NCBI GenBank assembly: GCA_040879025.1 | Contig: JBBDLF010000037.1 | Location: 62,001 to 126,000 of the forward strand | Origin: JBBDLF01 sp040879025 | Lineage (GTDB): Bacteria > Pseudomonadota > Gammaproteobacteria > Pseudomonadales > Pseudohongiellaceae | Direction of reading: 5' to 3' | DNA length: 64,000 nucleotides | Shown here: piece by piece, positions 25,758 through 34,459 of the stretch | How the letters are laid out: every line of letters begins with the position of its first letter | Numbering within the stretch: position 1 is the first letter of the stretch | Program-made: the position numbers and the translations under genes | The notes under the pieces: generated by a model | The model's input: only the letters and a program-made list of their open reading frames with translations | Databases searched by the model: none | Told to the model about the DNA's origin: nothing

Positions 25758-26834
25758 ATGGAAATTGATCTTGCCCAGCTCGCCGCCGACATCAAGCATT
25801 GGGGCGCGGAACTCGGGTTTCAGCAGACCGCCATAACCGACACCGACCTTCGCGCCTACGAGCCCCGACTGAAAAACTGGCTTGCCTCAGACTACCACGG
25901 CGAAATGCATTACATGTCGGAACATGCCGAACTGCGATGCCATCCCGAGCAGCTTTTGCCTGGCACGATACGCTCAATCTGTGTCCGGATGGATTACGCC
26001 ACCACCGGCGACAACTCCATGCAGGAACTCGGCGATGAAGACCATGCCTATGTGGCCCGTTACGCCCGCGGCCGCGACTATCACAAGCTTATCCGCAAGC
26101 GCCTGCAGAAACTTGCCGACAGAATAGAGGCCCGGGCGGGCCCATTTGGCTATCGCGCTTTTGTTGACAGTGCGCCGGTTCTGGAGCGGGCGCTGGCCGA
26201 AAAGTCCGGTCTCGGCTGGATTGGCAAAAACACGATGCTTATCAACAAGCAAGCGGGGTCGTGGTTTTTTCTGGGAGAATTGTTCACTGACATTCCATTG
26301 CCGCTTGACCCGCCGGCTGAGGAACATTGCGGCAGTTGTCGCGCCTGTCTCGACATCTGTCCGACCAAGGCCTTCACGGGCCCCAATACACTGGATGCGC
26401 GCCGCTGCATTTCTTATTTAACCATTGAGTTAAAAACCTCTATTCCCGAGGAGTTGCGTCCACTGATCGGCAACCGGGTATTCGGCTGCGATGACTGTCA
26501 ACTTGTCTGTCCATGGAATAAATTTACCCGCGTTACAGCGGAAGAGGATTTTTCGCCACGGCACAAACTGGACGCGATCGAATTGCTGGAACTGTTCAAC
26601 TGGAGCGAGGAACAGTTTCTGAAACGCACCGAAGGGTCGGCCATCCGGCGCATCAACCATGAAGGCTGGCTGCGAAATATCGCGGTTGCACTCGGCAACG
26701 CCCCGACCGACCCGTCTGTTATTACCGCGCTGGAGCGCCAGCGCAATCATCCTTCGGCAATGGTACGTGAACACATTGAGTGGGCGCTACAGCGGCATCA
26801 AGAACGTCAGGATACAAAAAACGTTTCGCGGTAA
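25758..26834 (+). CDS. queG: Epoxyqueuosine reductase QueG
   Basis: 358 residues from the ATG at 25758, preceded by AGGAA; the upstream ATG at 25710 would add 16 residues. It performs the last step of queuosine formation in tRNA, reducing epoxyqueuosine with cobalamin. Two 4Fe-4S motifs are seen: CGSCRACLDICP and CDDCQLVCPWN. EKSGLGWIGKN lies in the cobalamin-binding region, and a HEAT-like C-terminus follows. The 3' end overlaps convergent orn by 28 bp, as orn and queG are often neighbours in gammaproteobacteria. Confidence 0.96.
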   Translation: MEIDLAQLAADIKHWGAELGFQQTAITDTDLRAYEPRLKNWLASDYHGEMHYMSEHAELRCHPEQLLPGTIRSICVRMDYATTGDNSMQELGDEDHAYVARYARGRDYHKLIRKRLQKLADRIEARAGPFGYRAFVDSAPVLERALAEKSGLGWIGKNTMLINKQAGSWFFLGELFTDIPLPLDPPAEEHCGSCRACLDICPTKAFTGPNTLDARRCISYLTIELKTSIPEELRPLIGNRVFGCDDCQLVCPWNKFTRVTAEEDFSPRHKLDAIELLELFNWSEEQFLKRTEGSAIRRINHEGWLRNIAVALGNAPTDPSVITALERQRNHPSAMVREHIEWALQRHQERQDTKNVSR

Positions 26835-27349
26835 TGGCGCAGTTCATTGACCGAGTCCTTGATATCCTCCATGGCCTGGTGTGTACTCTGTTTCGTGACG
26901 CCGGAAAGCACGTCCGGTCGCCAGCGCCGGGCCAATTCCTTGATTGTGCTGACATCCAGGTTGCGGTAGTGAAAGAACGCTTCCAGTTCGGGCATATGTT
27001 TCGCCATGAACCGCCGGTCCTGGCAAATGCTGTTGCCGCAAAGTGGTGACGCGCTTTTTTCCGCATATTGTTCCAGAAATTCCAGCGTGCGACGCTGGGC
27101 CTCAGCCTCGTTGATGGTACTGGATCGTACACGGTCAATAAGCCCCGAAGCGCCATGGTGAGACTGGTTCCATTCATCCATGCCTTCAAGAACATCGTCC
27201 GTCTGATGAATTGCCAATACCGGACCTTCGGCCAGAATATCCAGCCCGGTATCAGTGATGAGCGTGGCTATTTCGATAATCCGATCAGTTTCCGTATTCA
27301 GCCCTGTCATTTCCAGGTCCAGCCAGACCAGGGTTTGGGTTTTGTCCAT
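26807..27349 (-). CDS. orn: Oligoribonuclease
   Basis: 180 residues (E. coli Orn 181). A DEDDh 3'-5' exonuclease that degrades very short RNAs, including pGpG. Visible motifs: LVWLDLEMTGL (Exo I), CQDRRFMAKHMPELEAFFHYRNLDVST (Exo II region), and HQAMEDIKDSV (Exo III with the general-base histidine). The ATG at 27347-27349 has GGAG seven bases before it; a GTG at 27364 is possible but less good. It is convergent with queG. Confidence 0.96.
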   Translation of the reverse strand: MDKTQTLVWLDLEMTGLNTETDRIIEIATLITDTGLDILAEGPVLAIHQTDDVLEGMDEWNQSHHGASGLIDRVRSSTINEAEAQRRTLEFLEQYAEKSASPLCGNSICQDRRFMAKHMPELEAFFHYRNLDVSTIKELARRWRPDVLSGVTKQSTHQAMEDIKDSVNELRHYRETFFVS

Positions 27350-27442
27350 GTTGTTCTCCGACACCCGGTGGTGGCTACAATTGTAACAAAGCGAGGGGGG
27401 TCATTGTATGACATAATCCCGCAACGCAGCATTGGAAATGTT

Positions 27443-28456
27443 ATGGGCAAACGCAAACTGACCAGACAACAGCAGACCCGTGTAAAACATCAGCAACAGG
27501 AAAAAAAGCAGGACGCGGAAGCCTCGCATCCCGATGAGGAAAGCAAGGGAACCGGACACGCCGCTCCGGGAATCGTCATTTGCAATTATGGACGTCAGCT
27601 TGATGTTGAATCCCTGGCTCCAGGTCAGGAAGGACGGATACTGCGTTGTCATCAGCGCGCCAACCTGCCCGATGTGGTTACCGGAGACAGGGTGGTCTGG
27701 GAACCCGATGGAGAAAACACCGGAGTCGTCGTGGCGGTGGAAGACCGTCAGAGCGTTCTGGTAAGGCCAAACAAGTCTGGAGACCTGAAACCGGTCGCCG
27801 CCAACATCGACCTGGTGTGCATCGTGGTGGCGCTGCTTCCAAAACCGTTTATGAATATGATCGACCGTTATCTGGCCGCGGTGGAAACGCTGGATCTCAA
27901 CCCTTTGCTGATATTGAATAAAACCGACCTGATCAACCACGACAACCGGGGCGACATCGACAATATGCTGTCGACCTACGAACAGATCGGCTACTCTGTC
28001 GCGCGCGTTTCCGCCACCGCCCACACGGGAATGGACCGGCTGAACGCGTTGCTGAAGGGTAAGGTGGCCGTGTTTGTGGGTCAATCCGGTGTCGGGAAGT
28101 CTTCGCTGATCAACGCGCTGGCGCCTCATGATCCGGCGGTCGTAGGGGCCATGTCGATGTCCCGGGACAAGGGCACCCATACAACGACTGCGAGTCGACT
28201 GCATCATCTGGACTTCTGCGATCTGATAGACTCACCAGGTATCCGCGAATTCGGTCTCTGGCATATCGATTCGCAGCACCTGTTACATGGTTTCATCGAG
28301 TTTCGCCCCTACACAGGCGCCTGCCGGTTTCGGGATTGCATGCATCACGGGACCCCGGGCTGTGCGCTGGAAGCTGCCGCCGCCGCAGGGGAGATTGACC
28401 CGAGGCGGCTGCAAAGCTATCTGCATATCCTTGAAACACTGGGGTCAAAGCACTAG
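27443..28456 (+). CDS. rsgA: Ribosome small subunit-dependent GTPase A
   Basis: 337 residues, the circularly permuted GTPase that checks the maturing 30S subunit. An OB domain comes first, then G4 NKTD (159-162), G1 GQSGVGKSS (213-221) and G3 DSPG (263-266). A C-terminal zinc site is seen in CRFRDCMHHGTPGC. The first 40 residues are basic and rich in Gln/Lys. The ATG at 27443 gives the family start MGKRKLTRQQ; longer open frames upstream are antisense to orn. The order orn-rsgA-psd is as in E. coli and Pseudomonas. Confidence 0.95.
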   Translation: MGKRKLTRQQQTRVKHQQQEKKQDAEASHPDEESKGTGHAAPGIVICNYGRQLDVESLAPGQEGRILRCHQRANLPDVVTGDRVVWEPDGENTGVVVAVEDRQSVLVRPNKSGDLKPVAANIDLVCIVVALLPKPFMNMIDRYLAAVETLDLNPLLILNKTDLINHDNRGDIDNMLSTYEQIGYSVARVSATAHTGMDRLNALLKGKVAVFVGQSGVGKSSLINALAPHDPAVVGAMSMSRDKGTHTTTASRLHHLDFCDLIDSPGIREFGLWHIDSQHLLHGFIEFRPYTGACRFRDCMHHGTPGCALEAAAAAGEIDPRRLQSYLHILETLGSKH

Positions 28457-28483
28457 GGAACCTCTGATTAAGCAGAGGTTCCC
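28456..28483. repeat. Perfect hairpin, family B repeat, at the rsgA end
   Basis: GGGAACCTCTG and CAGAGGTTCCC flank ATTAAG. The first base is the last base of the rsgA stop codon. There is no following U run. Related sequences occur at 30246-30275 and 44617-44634. Confidence 0.7.
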
Positions 28484-28544
28484 CAGGCCAATACAATCTG
28501 TCAGAAAGATCAAAGGTTCCTAAAGAGAAAAGACGAGAAACCGA

Positions 28545-29411
28545 ATGCGATTGTTATTTGTAGTTCTGCAGTACCTGGTCCCGCAGCACGCGTTTTCCCG
28601 CCTCGCCGGCTGGTTCGCCGAAAGCCGCGTGACCTGGCTGAAAAAAGCACTGATCCACACATTCATCATGTTTTACAAAGTGGACATGAGTGAAGCAAAG
28701 CAGGAAGACCCTGACGACTATGCGTGTTTCAATGATTTTTTTACCCGTGAATTAAAATCAGGCGCCCGACCCATCGCCGATGAAGAGAATGGCATCATCA
28801 GTCCGGCCGATGGCTGGTTCGGTCAGTGTGGCGAGCTTGATGGGACGCAGCTGTTACAGGCCAAGGGCATGCACTATTCCACTCTGGAACTGTTGGGTGG
28901 CGACCGCACCGACGCCGCTCGGTTCGATGGCGGCAGTTTCGTTACCGTTTACCTGTCTCCCCGTGATTATCACAGGGTTCATATGCCCATGGGCGGCACC
29001 CTCACACGTATGCGCTACATTCCCGGCAAATTGTTTTCGGTCAACCAGGCAACCGCCGAGTCGGTTCCACGCCTGTTCGCACGTAACGAACGGCTGGTGT
29101 GTCTGTTTGATACCAATCTGGGACAAATGGCGCTGGTGATGGTGGGCGCGATGATCGTTGCCGGTATCGATACGGTGTGGTCCGGCCCGGTCTGCCCGAC
29201 CGGCGCCGACTTGACCGACTACGATTACAATGACCGTGAACCAGCGGTTGAATTTACCAAAGGCGATGAGATGGGGCGCTTTCGACTGGGCTCCACCGTT
29301 ATTGTACTATTTGAGCCTGGGGCGGTGGCGCTCGATTCGCTGCAGGCCCTGTCATCCGTAAAGATGGGTCAGCAGATTGCCCGCGCCGCAAAGAGGATTC
29401 CCGGTTTATGA
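28545..29411 (+). CDS. psd: Phosphatidylserine decarboxylase proenzyme
   Basis: 288 residues. It is cleaved autocatalytically within LGST, here between Gly249 and Ser250, giving a 39-residue pyruvoyl alpha chain. SPADG and SPRDYHRVHMP supply the Asp and His of the self-processing triad. It makes phosphatidylethanolamine at the inner membrane. The stop overlaps the rpiA start by 4 bp (ATGA), so the two genes are translationally coupled, an unusual partner pair. ATG at 28545 gives the family start MRLLFVVLQYLVPQH. Confidence 0.96.
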   Translation: MRLLFVVLQYLVPQHAFSRLAGWFAESRVTWLKKALIHTFIMFYKVDMSEAKQEDPDDYACFNDFFTRELKSGARPIADEENGIISPADGWFGQCGELDGTQLLQAKGMHYSTLELLGGDRTDAARFDGGSFVTVYLSPRDYHRVHMPMGGTLTRMRYIPGKLFSVNQATAESVPRLFARNERLVCLFDTNLGQMALVMVGAMIVAGIDTVWSGPVCPTGADLTDYDYNDREPAVEFTKGDEMGRFRLGSTVIVLFEPGAVALDSLQALSSVKMGQQIARAAKRIPGL

Positions 29412-30079
29412 GTCAGGACGAATTGAAGCGCAGCGTCGCCCGTGCCGCCTGTGACCATGTGGAACAAATGCTGGAGAATGATTCCGTCATCGGCGTCGGC
29501 ACCGGGTCCACGGCCAATCTGTTCATTGAGGAACTGGGCAAAATCAAGGCCCGGATCAATGCCACCGTGGCCAGTTCGCAGGAAACCGCCGACAGGCTGA
29601 AGGCGCTGGGTATTCCGGTGTTTGATCTGAACAGTGTGAATGAAGTGACGGTTTATGTTGACGGCGCCGACGAAAGCGACGAACACCTGAATTTGATCAA
29701 AGGCGGTGGTGGCGCGTTGACCCGGGAGAAGATTATCGCGGCGGTAGCCAGGGAGTTTATCTGTATCGCCGATGAATCCAAGCTTGTACCGGTGCTGGGT
29801 AACTTTCCGTTACCTGTGGAGGTCATACCCATGGCGCGCAGTTATGTGGCCCGGCAGATTGTGCGGTTGGAGGGCGACCCGATCTATCGGGAAGGGGTCA
29901 TTACCGACAACGGTAACCAGATTCTGGATATTTATAATCTCAAAATCGTTAACCCGGGCGAGCTCGAACAGCAACTCAACCAGATTACCGGGGTAGTCAC
30001 CAACGGCTTGTTCGCGATTCGGGGGGCGGACCGCCTGTTACTTGGCACAAAAAAAGGCGTCAGAACCTTGATGCCCTGA
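29408..30079 (+). CDS. rpiA: Ribose-5-phosphate isomerase A
   Basis: 223 residues (E. coli RpiA 219). It interconverts ribose 5-phosphate and ribulose 5-phosphate. Motifs GVGTGSTANLFIEEL, VYVDGADESDEHLNLIKGGGGALTREK and ESKLVPVLGNFPLPVEV contain the active-site Asp, Glu and Lys. It overlaps psd by 4 bp. A strong palindrome follows between this gene and the convergent cold-shock gene. Confidence 0.97.
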   Translation: MSQDELKRSVARAACDHVEQMLENDSVIGVGTGSTANLFIEELGKIKARINATVASSQETADRLKALGIPVFDLNSVNEVTVYVDGADESDEHLNLIKGGGGALTREKIIAAVAREFICIADESKLVPVLGNFPLPVEVIPMARSYVARQIVRLEGDPIYREGVITDNGNQILDIYNLKIVNPGELEQQLNQITGVVTNGLFAIRGADRLLLGTKKGVRTLMP

Positions 30080-30218
30080 TAACACACGACCGCTGTGCCC
30101 GTTCACCAAATCTTTAGCGACTTTCGTGGCCTTCATGACCTTCATGAAGCCTGCCCGCCAGCGCCGTTGAGGCGTCATGGCGGTCAGAATATCCGCCCGA
30201 ACAGGGGAAAACCGACCG

Positions 30219-30243
30219 GAATGCCGGGCCAGGCCCGGCATTC
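30219..30243. terminator. 25-nt perfect palindrome between rpiA and the cold-shock gene
   Basis: GAATGCCGGGCC and GGCCCGGCATTC flank a single A. Its place between convergent genes suggests a two-way terminator or a REP-like element; U runs are not obvious. Confidence 0.55.
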
Positions 30244-30245
30244 AC

Positions 30246-30275
30246 GAGAGCCTTTGAACAACTCCAAGGCTCCCC
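30246..30275. repeat. Imperfect hairpin, family B repeat
   Basis: GAGAGCCTTTG, then AACAACTC, then CAAGGCTCCC; a 9-bp stem with one mismatch. It resembles the element after rsgA (28456-28483). It stands 6 bp from the end of the cold-shock gene. Confidence 0.5.
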
Positions 30276-30280
30276 AATCC

Positions 30281-30490
30281 TTAGAGAGGATTAACGTTTT
30301 CCGCCTGGGGGCCTTTCTGGCCCTGGGTAACCTCCATGGTCACCTTCTGCCCTTCGTGAAGCGTTCTTCGTCCAGCACCATTGATGGCGCTGAAGTGAAC
30401 AAATACATCTTTACCGCCTTCCTGTTCGATGAAACCAAAACCCTTTTCATCGTTGAACCATTTAACGGTACCTTCAACTATCTCTGACAT
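30281..30490 (-). CDS. Cold-shock domain protein, CspA family
   Basis: 69 residues. RNP1 KGFGFIEQ and RNP2 VFVHFSAI are intact. These proteins bind single-stranded RNA and melt secondary structure. The start is the ATG at 30488-30490 (MSEIVEGTVKWFN), preceded by GAGAAAAAG; the longer open frame adds 25 unlike residues. The gene is convergent with rpiA. Several paralogues usually exist, so no symbol is given. Confidence 0.93.
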   Translation of the reverse strand: MSEIVEGTVKWFNDEKGFGFIEQEGGKDVFVHFSAINGAGRRTLHEGQKVTMEVTQGQKGPQAENVNPL

Positions 30491-30662
30491 ACTTTTTCTC
30501 GTGCAATATAGCAATAAATTAGTAGTGGTATAAACGAACCGCGTAGCTGGCCGTTCACAAAGCAAAACTGCTCAGAATGGAGTTTAACTCTATAGCGGGT
30601 CGGAGGGAACCAACTTTTTGTAAGAATATTGCCGATTTGTCCCATGCCAATTCAAGTTGGCC

Positions 30663-32093
30663 TCACCGCGGAAACCCGGGCCGCAGTTCACCCACCGAAT
30701 CAAATATTTTCCCCGGATTCAACACGTTGCCAGGGTCGAACACCTTTTTCAGCGCCCGCATGTATTCAATTTCGAGAGGATCGCGGGAATACGGCAAAAA
30801 CGGCTTTTTCAGCAGCCCCACACCATGTTCAGCGGAAATGCTGCCCCCGAGGCGTTTCACGATATCGAACACGCCTTCGCTGACCGTGCCGCAGCGATGG
30901 TAAAACGCATCCACCGACAGACCCGCCGGCTTGAGGATATTCAGATGCACATTACCGTCGCCGATATGACCGAACCAGATGATTTCAAAGTCCGGGTACT
31001 TCTCAGCCACCACGGCATCGACCTCCCGCAACAGTTCCGGCACCCTGGATACCTTGACGGCAATATCGTTCTTGTAAGGCGTGAATCGGGAGATGGTTTC
31101 GGAAATGTCTTCGCGAAGCCGCCACAGGGTGGCCGCCTGGGAACCGCTCTGACTCATGGTGCCGTCCAGAATCCAGCCGGCTTCCATGCCTGCCTCGAAT
31201 TCAGCCATCGCGATGTCCAGCGTTTGCCCACCATCATTGTCGAACTCCAGTAGCGCATAGAAATCGCAGACCGACTCAAACGGCCGCTGCAGTTTCTTTT
31301 CCTCCAGCACATGAGCGAGTGCTTTTTCGGAAAAGAACTCGAAGGCATTGAGCTGCAATTTCCGCCGGAACTGTTGCAGCACCGGCATGGCGGCATCGAG
31401 GTCTTTCAGTCCCAGCAGCAGCACCGTGGGATCGCGGGGTGGCGTCGTCAGTTCAATGGTCACCTCAACGATCAGACCGAGGGTGCCTTCCGAGCCGACG
31501 AACAGATGCCGAAAATCGTAACCGGTCGCGTTCTTGGTGAGACCGCGGTTACAGTCGAGCAGATCACCTTTCCCGGTAACAACCTTAATGCCCTTGACCC
31601 AGTTTCGCGTCAAGCCATACCGAATGACCTTGATGCCACCGGCGTTGGTCGCCGCGTTTCCTCCAATCTGGCTGGAACCGGCGGACGCGAAATTCACCGG
31701 GTAATACAGCCCCTGTTCTACGGCATACTCCTGTAACCGGCCCGTCACCACGCCGGCCTCGCAGACCACCTGACGATCGACAGGATTGAAATCCAATATA
31801 CGGTTCATTCGGTCAAAGGCAATGACCACTTCACCGGTTGCCGCCACCGCGCCGCCACTGAGTCCGGTACGTCCGCCCGAAGGCACCAGCGAGAAGCCCA
31901 GCAGGTTGGCCTGTCTGACGATCTGTTGAACTTCCCCGGTGTTGGCCGGCAACACCACGGCACAAGGATTTGGTGTGATGAACCGGGTCCAGTCGCTGCC
32001 GTACCGAGCGAGCGCGTCGGAATCGGTTCTGATTCCGGCGTCTCCAACGAGGCCGGTCAGGGTATCGACGATTGTTTGCAGGTCAGGATTCAT
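30663..32093 (-). CDS. FAD-linked D-2-hydroxyglutarate dehydrogenase
   Basis: 476 residues, a VAO/PCMH flavoprotein. PSGGRTGLSGGAV and GNAATNAGGIKVIRYGLTRN bind FAD; GHIGDGNVHLNIL and EHGVGLLKK contribute metal and substrate residues. The gene is divergent from serA, 95 bp apart. In Pseudomonas, SerA reduces 2-oxoglutarate to D-2-hydroxyglutarate, which this enzyme reoxidises, so the pairing supports the specificity. Glycolate or D-lactate oxidase activity is less likely. No signal or membrane segment is seen. Confidence 0.85.
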   Translation of the reverse strand: MNPDLQTIVDTLTGLVGDAGIRTDSDALARYGSDWTRFITPNPCAVVLPANTGEVQQIVRQANLLGFSLVPSGGRTGLSGGAVAATGEVVIAFDRMNRILDFNPVDRQVVCEAGVVTGRLQEYAVEQGLYYPVNFASAGSSQIGGNAATNAGGIKVIRYGLTRNWVKGIKVVTGKGDLLDCNRGLTKNATGYDFRHLFVGSEGTLGLIVEVTIELTTPPRDPTVLLLGLKDLDAAMPVLQQFRRKLQLNAFEFFSEKALAHVLEEKKLQRPFESVCDFYALLEFDNDGGQTLDIAMAEFEAGMEAGWILDGTMSQSGSQAATLWRLREDISETISRFTPYKNDIAVKVSRVPELLREVDAVVAEKYPDFEIIWFGHIGDGNVHLNILKPAGLSVDAFYHRCGTVSEGVFDIVKRLGGSISAEHGVGLLKKPFLPYSRDPLEIEYMRALKKVFDPGNVLNPGKIFDSVGELRPGFPR

Positions 32094-32188
32094 TGGCTGC
32101 TAGAGGTTTCAGACAGGTGAATATGTTAACATGGGGCTGCATTGCCCGAGTGAGAATTTCCCGCTTCGCCGCTGCCGATTGAACCCAT

Positions 32189-33418
32189 ATGCAACCCATT
32201 TCTCTGGAAAAACGCAAAATCCGTTTTCTGCTGCTGGAAGGCATTCACCACAGTGCGGTGGAAACCCTGCATCAGGATGGCTACGACAATATCGATTACG
32301 TCAGCAAGTCACTCGGGGATGAAGATCTCAAAACCAGGATTCGCGATGCGCATTTTGTCGGCATCCGTTCCCGCACGCAACTGACTGAAACCGTACTGGA
32401 AGCGGCGGAGAAACTACTGGCCATTGGCTGCTTCTGCATCGGCACGAACCAGGTCGATCTGACCGCGGCGCTGTGCCGGGGAATTCCTGTTTTCAACGCC
32501 CCGTTCTCCAATACCCGCAGCGTGGCCGAATTGGTTATTGGCCAGGCCATTCTTCTGCTGCGGGGAATCCCCGAGAAGAACGCCAAGGCGCACCGGGGTA
32601 TCTGGCTGAAGTCCGCGCAGGGGTCTTTCGAAACCCGGGGCAAAAAGCTGGGTATCGTCGGCTACGGAAATATCGGCTCCCAGGCCAGCGTACTGGCCGA
32701 AAGCATGGGCATGAAGGTTTACCTGTACGACATCATTACCCGACTGCCTCTGGGCAACGCTGCCCAGGTGGGCTCCCTTAAGGAATTGCTGCAAACCTGC
32801 GACGTCGTCAGTCTACATGTGCCGGAGACCCAGCAGACCAGAAATATGATCGGAAAAAAACAACTGGAGTGGATGAGGCGGGGAAGCGTGCTGATCAATG
32901 CATCCCGAGGCACCGTGGTTGATATCGACGCGCTGGCCGGCGCGCTGGAAAGCGGTCACCTGGCCGGCGCGGCCATCGACGTGTTTCCCGAAGAGCCGCG
33001 CGCCAACGCCGATGAGTTTCTTTCACCGCTGCGCCGGTTCGACAATTGCATTCTTACGCCTCACGTCGGAGGCAGCACGATGGAAGCACAGGAAAATATC
33101 GGCATTGAAGTTGGCGAGAAACTGATACGCTATTCCGACAATGGCTCCACCATCGGTTCGGTCAATTTTCCTGAAGTGGGTCTGCCCGCGCATCCGGGCA
33201 AACACCGGCTGCTGCACATCCACAAAAATATCCCCGGCGTGTTGAGTGAAATCAACAGTATTTTTTCTGAAACCGGAATCAACATCAGTTCACAGTTTTT
33301 GCAAACCAATGACAAGGTGGGCTACGTGGTGATGGATATCGATGTTCAGTACAGCGGCATGGCCCTTAAGCGGCTGGAAAAAGTCAACGGGACAATCAGA
33401 ACCCGCGTATTGTTCTGA
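32189..33418 (+). CDS. serA: D-3-phosphoglycerate dehydrogenase
   Basis: 409 residues (E. coli SerA 410). First step of serine synthesis. The NAD-binding motif KLGIVGYGNIGSQ and the active-site segments NASRGTVVDID and HVGGSTMEAQ are present, and a C-terminal ACT domain (about 335-409) provides serine feedback inhibition. The stop codon ends one base before the stop of the convergent hydrolase gene. The upstream divergent dehydrogenase probably recycles D-2-hydroxyglutarate. Confidence 0.96.
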   Translation: MQPISLEKRKIRFLLLEGIHHSAVETLHQDGYDNIDYVSKSLGDEDLKTRIRDAHFVGIRSRTQLTETVLEAAEKLLAIGCFCIGTNQVDLTAALCRGIPVFNAPFSNTRSVAELVIGQAILLLRGIPEKNAKAHRGIWLKSAQGSFETRGKKLGIVGYGNIGSQASVLAESMGMKVYLYDIITRLPLGNAAQVGSLKELLQTCDVVSLHVPETQQTRNMIGKKQLEWMRRGSVLINASRGTVVDIDALAGALESGHLAGAAIDVFPEEPRANADEFLSPLRRFDNCILTPHVGGSTMEAQENIGIEVGEKLIRYSDNGSTIGSVNFPEVGLPAHPGKHRLLHIHKNIPGVLSEINSIFSETGINISSQFLQTNDKVGYVVMDIDVQYSGMALKRLEKVNGTIRTRVLF

Positions 33419-34438
33419 TCAGCGAAGAATGCTGTCAATCGCGGAAAAGACCTGGTCCCGGTACTCCACCGATTCATTTACCAGGTGATGCTGGGCATTT
33501 TCTATCAGACAGGTTTTCGCACTTGGAAACTTTGACTCAAGCTGCCCGAGATTGTAGCGCCAGTCCACGGTGGTGTCCGCGGTTCCCTGGATGATGTGAA
33601 TTTCCCGCTGGGACTTTTCCGCACGCCGGAACCGGCGCAGAAATTCGATCAGCGCCGCGACCCAGTCAACCGACAGTATCAGACATTGCAAGCCGTCTCG
33701 ATGGCGAATAAAGTTCAGAAACTCCTTGTCGTGGCTGTTGGCTGCGAAATCCCTGGGCCGGGTTTTTACGAAACGGTGCATCAGCAAAAAAAGCAGCCTG
33801 TTCTTGAACCAGCTCACCGGCCGTACCAGAGGCGCCAGGAATATGACTTTATCGATATTTCCCGGCAGTGGGCCTTCACCACATAAAATCCGGTTCACGG
33901 TTACCGCGGCTCCCGTGCTCTGGGCAACCAGATGCCAGGGTTCAGGGACGTTCTGGTGCGAGGCTATATCGAGACAGGCGTCAAGCGCATCGGAATATTG
34001 ATCGAATGATTCTATGCCCGCCTGTTCGCCGCTGGACAGTCCGTGTCCGGGGAGATCGAAGATTACCACGGCGAGTTCAGCCACGAGGCAATGGCGAATG
34101 AGGTGACCGTACAGACCGGCGTGATCATAATAGCCGTGAATCAAAAATACCGTGGCGACCTGGCGCGCCGGCCGAAAATACTGGCACACCAGACGAAAGC
34201 CCCCGCTCTCAAAATAACCCATCCGGTGTTCGATGCCGGGATTATCGAAGGTCAGTCGGTAGTAATCCCGATAACGCCTTGCCGGCGCCTCACGGTCGTC
34301 ACTATTGCTCCGGCCGCTCCGGCCGGCGTGGTCGTCGGCCATGCGGAAATCAATCCGGGGAAGACTGTCCCTTAACCGGGTGGCGTTGTCTACGGTGAAC
34401 ACCAGGGGAGCCTCTCGAACCCTATGGCCGCTCTGCAA
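33419..34438 (-). CDS. Alpha/beta hydrolase, monoacylglycerol lipase/lysophospholipase-like
   Basis: 339 residues from the TTG at 34436-34438, which has AGGTG seven bases before it. A downstream ATG at 34342 gives 307 residues and may be the true start. FLIHGYYDHAGLYGHLIR, DLPGHGLSSGE, the nucleophile Ser in VAQSTGAAV, Asp in GTADTTVD, and His in NAQHHLVNES mark the catalytic triad. The group includes lysophospholipase L2 and monoacylglycerol lipases. It lies 21 bp after fba in the same direction. Substrate not known. Confidence 0.8.
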   Translation of the reverse strand: MQSGHRVREAPLVFTVDNATRLRDSLPRIDFRMADDHAGRSGRSNSDDREAPARRYRDYYRLTFDNPGIEHRMGYFESGGFRLVCQYFRPARQVATVFLIHGYYDHAGLYGHLIRHCLVAELAVVIFDLPGHGLSSGEQAGIESFDQYSDALDACLDIASHQNVPEPWHLVAQSTGAAVTVNRILCGEGPLPGNIDKVIFLAPLVRPVSWFKNRLLFLLMHRFVKTRPRDFAANSHDKEFLNFIRHRDGLQCLILSVDWVAALIEFLRRFRRAEKSQREIHIIQGTADTTVDWRYNLGQLESKFPSAKTCLIENAQHHLVNESVEYRDQVFSAIDSILR

Positions 34439-34459
34439 GGTCTGGCACCTGCCAACCGC

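Noticed and set aside
34403..34419. GGGGAGCCTCTCGAACC similar to the family B repeat
   Set aside because: It lies inside the hydrolase coding start and lacks the TGAWYAA part; probably coincidence.
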